Shown here: positions 55,730 through 64,000 of the stretch, piece by piece | Numbering within the stretch: position 1 is the first letter of the stretch | Layout: each line of letters starts with the position of its first letter | Assembly: GCA_002104985.1 (NCBI GenBank) | Contig: MCGO01000013.1 | Location: 124,001-188,000, forward strand | From: Rhizoclosmatium globosum | Taxonomy: Eukaryota > Chytridiomycota > Chytridiomycetes > Chytridiales > Chytriomycetaceae | Length of the DNA: 64,000 bases | Reading direction: 5' to 3' | The notes under the pieces: generated by a model | The model's input: only the letters and a program-made list of their open reading frames with translations | Told to the model about the DNA's origin: nothing | Database searches by the model: none | Position numbers and translations under genes: made by a program

Positions 55730-57051
55730 TTATGGCTGAGGCTTCGTCATCCAATTTTGAGTGAACGTATACACGTCGTCTGGTCGTTTCAAAAGGATGT
55801 GTTGCACATAGTCACTCATAATTTCTTGCAACTTTGGATGCTCCTTGATATACTGAGTGTGAGATCGCTTGATTTCAGCTTTTCGTTGTTTGAACTCAGA
55901 GATTAATTCAATGTTCCCACCAAAGTTAATTTGTTGGGATCCTTCTTCGAGAGGAACCGCCAAAACCGCTACCATACAATGTATCAACACTCTTAATTCC
56001 AAAATACGCTACACACCTTTTTTAGAGCCTCCTACTTTCTCAGCATAATAATCTAGCTCCAAAAATCCCCCCGAACCTTGAAGAAACAGACAAAGCCCTG
56101 AGTGCGTGAGTTTTGCTTCGTATGATAGTGTAGTTACAAGGCCTTGGTTTAAACCTTCGTCATGAGAAATCGCTTTGTTGACAATTGCGGTGAAGGACGA
56201 ATCAAAATCAGTGGTAATGAGTCCATCTGTTTGGGCTTCTTCTTTCTTCACAGCTTCTAGTTTTGAGCCGCGTCTAGTTGGCACAAAATTGAGATTCTCT
56301 TTCTCAGCTGTCAATGATATTTTCGTTAAGGTTTCGAGTTGAATAGGTCTTTGACCGGATAATGGGGTTTGGGCAGGTGATGCTTCGGGCTGCACCTGTT
56401 CTGTCGAATAGTATGCTTTGTAGAGTGCTTTGCTATGATATTTATATGCTGTAACTTCCAGCTCTGCTTCACTACGTGCCAGGATACGGTTCAGAATAAA
56501 TTCAGCACCTGATTCTCTCGTGAATATTAAGACGACGAGACAATCTGAGTTACCTGATAAAAGCAACTGTTCATCGTCTTTCTTCAACGTCACAATAGTC
56601 TCGAACGGATCCTCAACTCCAGTCATCGTTTCCGTGATGACCATATAACTTCCAGTGTCAAATTGACCTATTTCCTTTACAGCCTCGGTGATTTTTTCGT
56701 CAACACGGCCGTCAGGTAAAGTAAGAACGTCGTAAACGGACTCAGTGAGAGTCTCGAGCTCTGGAGATACATATGACGACACTGTCCACATAAATTGACC
56801 TTCTCCAACGCGATTTATCTCTCGGACAACACTAACGAAATAACACTCTTTGTAGCTTGTGACGCCCACATCGATTTTGATATGACCGATTGGTTGGTGT
56901 GTTTCAGAATCACAAACTTGCTGTTCTTCAGAGAAACAAATCGCGCTCAAGGTTTTACCTATCATTAGTATAACTCAATAAATTGGCTCAATTTGGTTTA
57001 ATATATACCGTGGAAGTTTGCAATCAGCTGACCGACGTTCTGTGTTGCCAT
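55730..57051 (-). CDS. CATIP-like ciliogenesis protein
   Basis: Exons 57051-57009, 56958-56017 and 55968-55730 give 407 aa. The body is a beta-rich domain (SYVSPELETLTESVYDV, GSYMVITETMTG, QLLLSGNSDCLVVLIFTR). The end, ELISEFKQRKAEIKRSHTQY ... MSDYVQHILLKRPDDVYTFT, matches the C-terminus of ciliogenesis-associated TTC17-interacting protein, whose last helices resemble an RIIa dimerisation fold. CATIP supports actin organisation during cilium formation. Its presence implies a flagellated stage. The gene follows VPS55 on the same strand and is 84 bp from the divergent armadillo-like gene. Confidence 0.7.
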
Positions 57052-57135
57052 TCGTCTTTTTGTTTCCGTGACAATTTCAGGAGAAACCTCAGAGGCACGT
57101 CAAACCTCCAGATACTAATAGAAAGCTAGTCGGCC

Positions 57136-59157
57136 ATGTTTGATGTCAAACGATTACATAAGGAGATCAGTGAAACGTTTTCAATTGACACCCCACATCA
57201 TAAGCGACTTCCTTTATATCTGGCATCATTCATTGCATATGTTGCACCGATTCAGAACTGTATGACTTTCCATTTGAAACTGCGCAACTCATGATTCATT
57301 CAGACATTCAGTGGGAGGTCCGATTCAAACGGCACTTCAAATCGGTAGAGACTCTGGAGCTTCTCTGCGAAAGCATGCGAGATGTAGCCAATGCTCGCCC
57401 CATTTGTCCAATTAATGCAAAGCTTCTTCGGATCCTTTCTCGAATGGGTATGATGACATCTTATTCGTACTTCTTCAAGATGGGACATGATAATTCTGAT
57501 TTTATGAACATGAACAGAGGAGACAGCAACATCATTTATATCTCACAACGGAATCGATCTCATATTCCAAATGATATCTGCCCATCCAGAATCAGTCCAG
57601 ATCCAAATTGACAGCAGCGCCGTCATTGCTAACCTTTCAAACGTTTCATCTGCACGAACTTACATACAACAAAAGACATCTTATATATCCATGATACTTG
57701 CCAACATGCGCAAATGGGCTCACGAAGAAACAGTCCAGACAGAAATGTGTGCAATAATCAGTAACTTGGCCCAGTGCGATAGCACAGCTGGGATGATTGT
57801 TCAACGTGGCGGATGTGCTTTGATTCGTGACGCGATGATGCTGCATGTTGATGTTGAGGACTTGCAAGTACAAGGGCTTCATGCACTCTCGGCTCTTGTG
57901 AAGAGTGCGAAGCGCCACTTGAATACGAATCTAGCTGCTTCGTATACAGAATGTATTGTTCAAGCATTTACGCGATGGAAAGACAGCATGTCAGTGTGCT
58001 CTGCAGCAAGCAACTGTGTTGGAATGTTTTCCTTTGTTCAACTGAAACTTACGCGGCCGATGGAGAGCATAATCTTGGATGCAATGAAGAGGTTTCATGA
58101 TGTCGAGAAATTTCAAATCACAGCCTGTTTTGCGTTGGCTCATTTGAAGGCTGTTCTTGGATCTGAGACTCGATTGGAGATTGATATCATAGACCAGATA
58201 TTGAAAGTTATCGAGAATTTTCCGTATCATCGTAACATTCTGACCACTGCTCTGTTCGCACTTGGCTCATATGCAGCACAATCAGGTATGTCAAAAGTTG
58301 ATCATCCTGAATTAAACTGACACAGTCCCAAGAACCAAACAGCTTGCACATTATGTCCAAAAAAGGAATCAGCTCTGTAATTAGGAGCATGGTTCAAACA
58401 AATTTCAAGGGAGAAGTACACTCGCTTGAAGTCTGTATGAAGCATATGGCTGTCCATGAATCCCACGAGAGTGATGAGAAAACATCAAAAGGCGTTCCAA
58501 AGAGTGATTTGCTGAAATTGTTTGGCTCTATGTGTCTCATGAACATGTCAGAGAACGGTAAACGCCAGTCCCGTCCATCAACTTGAGTCTAACCTGATTT
58601 TATAATGTACAGAAAAGTGCCGTCAAGAAATCATTTCTCAAGGCGGTGTCCACGCAGTCTTTGATGCGGCATTATCAATCCACAAGTCGAATGCAAATGT
58701 CCCAAAGCCACCATTAGTTACAAACCTACACAGCTTAGAGTTTGTTGTGACATATGTGTTTCGCAAAATTACATGTTCTCAGAGTCGTTTCTACTCGCGA
58801 CCATCAACAGTTCCTTCACTCAAAACGCTGGCGAAAAATGCAGTGCTTAAAGGCTTCAAAACACAGTATGATGCCGAGAAGCCAATCTTCACGGAGTTGA
58901 ATCAGTTTCTGGATGAAAAGATGGAGGCTTCTTGTGTGCCTGCCTTACTTGCAGAATGTCTCGGAAAGTACGTCGAATGTCGGCAATGCAAGACATTGTA
59001 TGATGGATCTACAGGTATAACTGGGCATGAAATTTACGGTGGGAAGGATATCCCGAAAGTGACGCGATTGTGTTCTGCAGCTTGTTTTGGGAGATTTGAT
59101 ATGGATAAGAGGAGCGCCATTGCACTTGTTGATCCATGTTTTGATGAGTATTTATAG
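57136..59157 (+). CDS. Armadillo-repeat-like protein with C-terminal Cys pairs (one frame break)
   Basis: Exons 57136-57447, 57518-58285, 58333-58557 and 58613-59157. Adding one base near 57245 makes the total 617 codons; without it the first 37 residues (RLPLYLASFIAYVA) do not join DSELYDFPFETAQL. The central part is a run of ARM/HEAT-like helices: GIDLIFQMISAHPESVQIQI, VQTEMCAIISNLAQCDST, DLQVQGLHALSALVKS, EKFQITACFALAHL, LTTALFALGSYAAQS. The end has CRQCKTLYDG and RLCSAACFGRF, possibly a small zinc site. No specific family is recognised; leucine-rich or ARM scaffold proteins of cilia are one possibility given the neighbour. Confidence 0.55.
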
Positions 59158-59197
59158 GTCCAGACAATCAATAAAGAATGTAGAAGTTGTCAGGAAA

Positions 59198-60372
59198 ATG
59201 GACACAACCTTCGCCATTGCCGCAGCCATCACAGTTGCTGTCTTGATTTTCACTTCAATCTTCTACTATGACATCCTCAATCCGAGTGTACCATTTATCT
59301 GGAGTAATGAAGTTGTCCTTGTGACAGGAGGTTCTGTTACACCTTTGACACTCATCTTGGCAACACTCACATCTGACAATGACCAGGATCTCAAGGTCTC
59401 GGTCTCGCTTTCGTTAAACGACTTCTGGCACTGTCAACGCCGCCAAAGCATATCGTCGTTCTATCGTTGCATGAACCTGTAGAGTCCTTCAACTCAGGTT
59501 TCTGCGCCCACCTTCTCCCAAACTTGTTGCTGACGTCGACGATACAGACAGAGTCACGTACATTCAATGCGATGTATCATCATATAAATCAGTGGAAGCT
59601 GCCAGCCACAAAGTATTTCAAGATGTGGGTGTTCCAACAGTGTTGGTCAACAACGCAGGCATATTGGGCGGTCGAAAGTTTTGTGACATGGATCCTGAAG
59701 TGATTGAGAAGTAATTGAGGACATAGTTTGGGTCCAGGAAGCTGATTCGTTTGTGTAGGGTAGTCAACGTCAACTTACTCGGACCCATGTGGACAACTCG
59801 ACTATTCTTACCGCGAATGATGGAAAATAATCATGGACATATTGTGAGTGGCTCTACAATGTTTTAAGGGTTTCAACTTATGGGACTTGTTGCAGTTGAA
59901 TGTCGTGTCCTTGTTAGGTATCAGTGGAAGCACAGGTGTTGCAGAATACTGTGCCTCAAAGTTTGGATTGTCTGGATTCACTGAAGCCATGATTCAAGAA
60001 ACCAAACACACAAATGTACGAGTTTCTGCAATATATCCGGGGCTTATTTCAACAGCGCTATTCACGGGGGTTCGGTATAGATTCAACCTGTTTCCCACCT
60101 TATCGCCAGACTATGTTGCTGAGAAAATGGTCAAGATTTTGGAGGCGGGCAAGAGTGCGGAAGTTGTGATTCCGACTATTGCGAATCTGGGGAGAGCCAT
60201 GAAGCTGATACCTGTTGGTGTGCAAAGCGTTGTGAAAGACGTGAGTGGTTTTTTTTCATGCTTATTTATTGGATGATTTGACTAATGCGCTGAAATACAG
60301 TTGATTGGGGCTAATTCAAGTATGGATGGGTTCATTCCACCTTCTTCCCGGCCCAACCAACGGAGGAAATAA
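59198..60372 (+). CDS. Short-chain dehydrogenase/reductase, SDR16C/RDH-like (frame uncertain near 59.5 kb)
   Basis: Exons 59198-59330, 59387-59710, 59759-59843, 59896-60240, 60301-60372. An N-terminal membrane anchor (IAAAITVAVLIFTSIFYY) precedes the Rossmann motif VTGGSQGLGLAF; then CDVSSY, NNAG, GHI, and the active-site YCASK; then YPGLISTALFTG. Layout fits ER-bound retinol/steroid-type SDRs (SDR16C, DHRS3, RDH10). Within exon 2, around 59440-59520, the frame moves by 2 nt; a 32-nt intron (59467-59498) would fit in phase, or a base is missing. The protein ends with a Pro/Arg tail. Confidence 0.7.
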
Positions 60373-60384
60373 AAAGACGAGTTA

Positions 60385-61255
60385 TTACAGCTTGATTCTC
60401 ACGCGATAATATCGTGCTAGTTCATCTTCAATAATTTGGGCAGTGGTTTCGGGAGAAGGATCAATGTCGAGCATTCCTCTAGCTGAAGAAAATCGACCAA
60501 TTCCTCTCAATAGCATCTCTATGGAGGGTTGGGAGTCTGCAAGAGCACTCTGTGAAGGTTTCAGGGTTGATTCAAAGTCACTTGAGTATTCCAAGACTTC
60601 ACGTTCCAAATCCTCCACGTCTGAGGGCTCAATCAAAGAATTAGAGCTTAATACTGGATTCGATTTCAGACCATCTCGTAGCGAGGCCACAGCCTCAAAC
60701 CGAGCCCTATTTTGTGGTTGATAAGCAGTTGAAGGTATGATTAGCATTTCACCTGATCTGAGAATTTCGAACGTCCGCAGCAACCACGTCAAAGGCGCCT
60801 CTAGCATGCAAGTCGGCAAAGATGTTTGTGGGTTCCAACAAACCCTGTTGTGCGCACCACTGCGACTTGTCCACAATAGCATGAGCAGTTTCTATTTGAT
60901 TGATCAATAAAAACAAGAGCACCTCAAGTAATAGCAAGTAATACGCACGTGGAGTGAGAGCAACGCGTGAGTGCGAAGAAGCAAGGATTTCGCTGAGTGC
61001 AACAGCGGCAGCCAAGCAAACTGTCAGCGAAGTGGATGCGCAGAACCAGTCGATGAACAGCGGAGCAACAACGTGGACCACGTGCGTCTTTGTTGCCAAT
61101 GCTGTCAAAAGAGGTGCGGCGAACGATCGGCCACGAACAAGAACACAGCCAAGCACGAACGCGGCGTCGTGGAAGACACTTGTTTCGCTGACTACCTCGA
61201 TGTCACTTTCTCTGCCACTGTCTCTGCCACTAAAGACAATGTGTACTTGTCTCAT
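60385..61255 (-). CDS. Hypothetical 274-aa protein
   Basis: Exons 61255-60753 and 60706-60385 join over a 46-nt intron to 275 codons including the stop. An open extension upstream to 61366 exists but the Met at 61255 is preferred. The first half is Ala/Val/Leu-rich with a hydrophobic helix (YYLLLLEVLLFLLINQIETA); the second half is acidic and helical (DVEDLEREVLEYSSDFES, MLLRGIGRFSSARGML). No family recognised. It converges on the SDR gene (12 bp apart) and starts 82 bp from the divergent Tonsoku-like gene. Confidence 0.6.
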
Positions 61256-61337
61256 TCCTCTTTTCTCCTTTTCTTTATTTATTTCTTTTGTTCTTGTCCG
61301 AAGACCAACAGAAGACCAACAGAAGACCAACAACCAA

Positions 61338-64000
61338 ATGCGCAACCGCATCACGTACTCGCTCAAACGCGAACGCCACGTTGCCCCAGTCGCCTCGGCT
61401 GCCGCAACAAACTTTCCAACGGCGGTTCGCCAACTGATTCGCCGTGTCGAAAACCACTCAAAACAGGCGGAGTTTGCCCAGTGTGCAAAGGCCCTGGCCG
61501 AACTCGTCGGTCTCTACGAAGAAACGGCTGACTTCAAACTCATTGAAAAGTACGCTACGGATCTTGTCAACATTGCCCTGAAGAAGTTGAAGGGGGGCAG
61601 TAGTCACAGGATTGCTTCGGCGTGAGTTTGCCACCATTAAACTAAAGAGTCACTGACCCGCATTTAATTACACCCAGAGCTCTACTTAGTCTGGGAAAGG
61701 CTCATATTGGGTGATGATGCATCCCCGCTTCAAAGGCAATACACAACTCTAATCCTTCAACATCAGTCGACAAGAGTTTGATAAAGCCATCAACGTTTTG
61801 GAACAATACGCAAAATATTATGGACGGCTAGAAACACCCGTATGAATGTTGCGCGTCTGGACGCCAATCATGCTGAAATCTTGATTCATAATAGGAGGAG
61901 AATCGAAACGTCAGCTACACATCACAGTTTCAATTGGCTCTCGCCTTTCTCAAACGCGGGTGAGTTGGTTACTTGTGCGCGGGTGTGTTTTGACCATTCG
62001 CAGGGAATATAAACAAGATCACTTTGATGTGACTTGTCTGCAAGACTTTGACACTGCGTACAAAAAATTGATTATTCTCCAGAGCAGCTTTGGTATTACG
62101 GCGTTATCAAAAATATGGCTTGTATGTTTACCTCTTTTTCGTGACGGTAGATATGGGAGGGGCTTCTCCTCAACTGCGATGTGATGTGTACATGAATCTG
62201 GGTGTGTCCGGTGGATATATTGGAAAGACTGAACAGGCTCTCACTTGTTTTCAACGAAGCTTGAAAATCGCCCTGTCACAAAGTATGATTCATTAATTGG
62301 AACAACTCCGATTCTAACCCCTCTATCCAGATTTCCTTGAGTCCGTTGCAAATGCATATTTTAACCTCAGCAATTTGTTTCGAAAGGCTGGCGATCTGAC
62401 TAAAGCTTATGAAGTGCGTATTATCGAGCATGAACTTGAACTAATGGCATCAAATCAGTATCTCAAGAAAGATCTCGGAATAAATCGGGAAATGAATAAT
62501 ATAGAGGGCTGTTTGCGGTCCCAGTATGAGATGGGTATGTACCTCGCAATCATTCAAACTGAGCTAAATTCTGGAGCAGCACTGCTTCTCAGAGAAATGC
62601 ACGACTACGACGAAGCAATAACCGTTACAAACTCATTCATTGGTAAGTACTTTGAGGTTCTTAAATAGCCTCCTAATCTCCTTCCAGACTTTGCGAAAAC
62701 AATATCAGATAATGAGTCAAGGGACAAAGGTACCGCATTTTTGCGTGTACTGGAAGAGTGTATTTCTCAGACGAAACGGATACGAGTTCTCACCGATCGG
62801 CTTGCCAATCATCGACGGCAACGTGGAGGAAAACGAGAAGAGTTTGGAATCTTGAAAGATGTAGCCTCATTGAGAATGTAACTTCTGCATTCGCTTTTTC
62901 TTTTCTTTTGACGCTTCCGAATAGGTCATTAGAACAATTTGAAGCCGCCTCAAAGACTACGAAACGCTTGAAGTGATAATGCAAAAGCTTCCAGTGTCTG
63001 CCGAAGACAGAGAACTTATTACTCGGGGCCTTGCCGACGCTTTATTTGGTCTGAAAGAATTTGATCGGGCTTCAGAGCACTATCGTACAATTCTCAAACG
63101 CTGCTCGCCGCTGACAGTCCTCCGCGCGGAAGTTCTTTACAAGCTCTCCGATTGCTTGTCGCAGTCAGCAGGCGCGGTAAATTTCCAACCATTTCTCGAT
63201 AACCTTTTCTCAACACTTCATTTCAGAGGTGCGACCAAATCACTGCATATTTAACGGAATGCGATCGCATCGGAATACATTTGCACAATCTTCAACTCCA
63301 GCACGAAGCTCAAACTCGTCTACTCGCGGTTTACATACGGTTCCAGTTTTTCGACAAAGCTGCAACCACAGAAATGAAAGTTGCTCATTTAGCGAGACTT
63401 ATCGATCAAGAGGGAGTTGCCGCTACTGTTGATGATGAAGAAGAGGAGGATGAAATTGGGGGAGACGGTGATGCGTGTGATGATGATGAAGTTTGTTTCT
63501 CGATCAACAACGTTTTGGCAAATTACTGACATACTTACAGGATAGCATATCCGATGGATCAGATGAAGATGCTTCTCGATGGATTTCTGAAAACAAAAGG
63601 GGGAAATCACGGAATAGACCGAATGGAGGACGACGGACAAGTGCCGTTGTCAAAAAACTAGACCTCACGGCAGATGATGACGATATCAGTAGCTCGCCGG
63701 AAGTTAGGGTACGTTTTCGATGCATTTATATAATGTAAGGTTGACCACGCATTCTATATAGACAAGATCGATATCCCGGAAAATCTTACCTCTGGTATAA
63801 AACACGTCGTTTTCTCTTTTGAGCTTGATCTAACTCCTATTAATTATTAGCAACCAACTAACTGGTCACAACCGCAAGGCTCTTCTTCTTCTTCTGCTGG
63901 TATAAGGCATTCTACGCAAACGTCAAAGCGAGCTATTGTTATTTCATCGGACGAAGACGATAGCGGCAGTGAAGTTGGGGGATTAACTCATCAGCGACAG
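61338..64000 (+). CDS. Tonsoku-like (TONSL) TPR protein, 5' part
   Basis: Twelve exons (61338-61621, 61678-61710, 61767-61839, 61895-61959, 62004-62092, 62151-62282, 62331-62642, 62688-62877, 62945-63176, 63227-63490, 63541-63708, 63851-64000+) give 664 codons, all phases closed. TPR-like repeats run throughout: GRQEFDKAINVLEQYAKYYG, VYMNLGVSGGYIGKTEQAL, ANAYFNLSNLFRKAGDLTKA, GLADALFGLKEFDRASEHYR. They are followed by an acidic Asp/Glu/Ser region (TVDDEEEEDEIGGDG; RAIVISSDEDDSGSE). This order matches TONSL, where ankyrin and LRR domains follow; TONSL-MMS22L binds new histone H4 and repairs broken forks. The ankyrin part would lie beyond the window, so identity remains provisional. Confidence 0.6.

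Overview
The window looks like nuclear DNA of an early-diverging, zoosporic (chytrid-type) fungus. Fungal marks are the Zn2Cys6 regulators, a Gcn4-type bZIP and an FlbA/Sst2-type DEP-RGS protein. Animal-like genes usually missing from Dikarya sit beside them: CATIP (ciliogenesis), a MAPKBP1/WDR62-type WD40 protein, CINP, RPAP3 and a Tonsoku-like TPR protein. A flagellated zoospore would explain the CATIP homologue. Introns are mostly 45-70 nt with GTRAGT-type donors and TACTAAC/CTAAC/CTGAC-type branch sites, and genes are packed tightly, with several divergent start codons only 30-84 bp apart. All exon maps are hand-built from reading frame, phase and splice signals.

Layout. 1-4.4 kb: end of a Tra2-like RNA-binding protein, a 175-aa unknown, and a DEP-DEP-RGS regulator. 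4.5-19 kb: a cluster of related regulators with two consecutive Zn2Cys6 clusters each (4.5-6.6 kb minus, 14-16 kb plus, 16.2-19 kb plus, the last frameshifted). A Gcn4-like bZIP gene with upstream ORFs, a zinc-ribbon protein resembling RNase P/MRP Rpr2/Snm1, a CAP/SCP protein and a 1.5-kb segment bounded by perfect inverted repeats lie between them. 19-31 kb: cytochrome b561, an unknown, the nucleolar GTPase NUG1/GNL3, a membrane protein with a 9-nt exon, CINP, THG1 (one intron holds a 22-bp minisatellite), a TFIIB-family protein and an intronless secreted heparinase-like lyase.

31-33 kb holds no convincing gene but has a 217-nt segment with long perfect helices, a candidate structured RNA. 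33-37.4 kb is the WDR62-like gene. 37.5-48.6 kb is gene-poor and repeat-rich: decayed pogo/CENP-B-type transposase pieces, two dispersed repeat families and a damaged zinc-finger gene. 48.6-64 kb returns to dense genes: a fourth, single-cluster relative of the Zn2Cys6 family, RPAP3, COP9 signalosome subunit 1, VPS55, CATIP, an armadillo-like protein, a short-chain dehydrogenase, an unknown, and a Tonsoku-like gene running off the right edge.

Several otherwise good genes show 1-2 nt frame breaks (about 18.24, 24.1, 43.1, 49.2, 57.2 and 59.5 kb). These may be assembly indels, real pseudogenisation or missed tiny introns; the sequence alone cannot decide.
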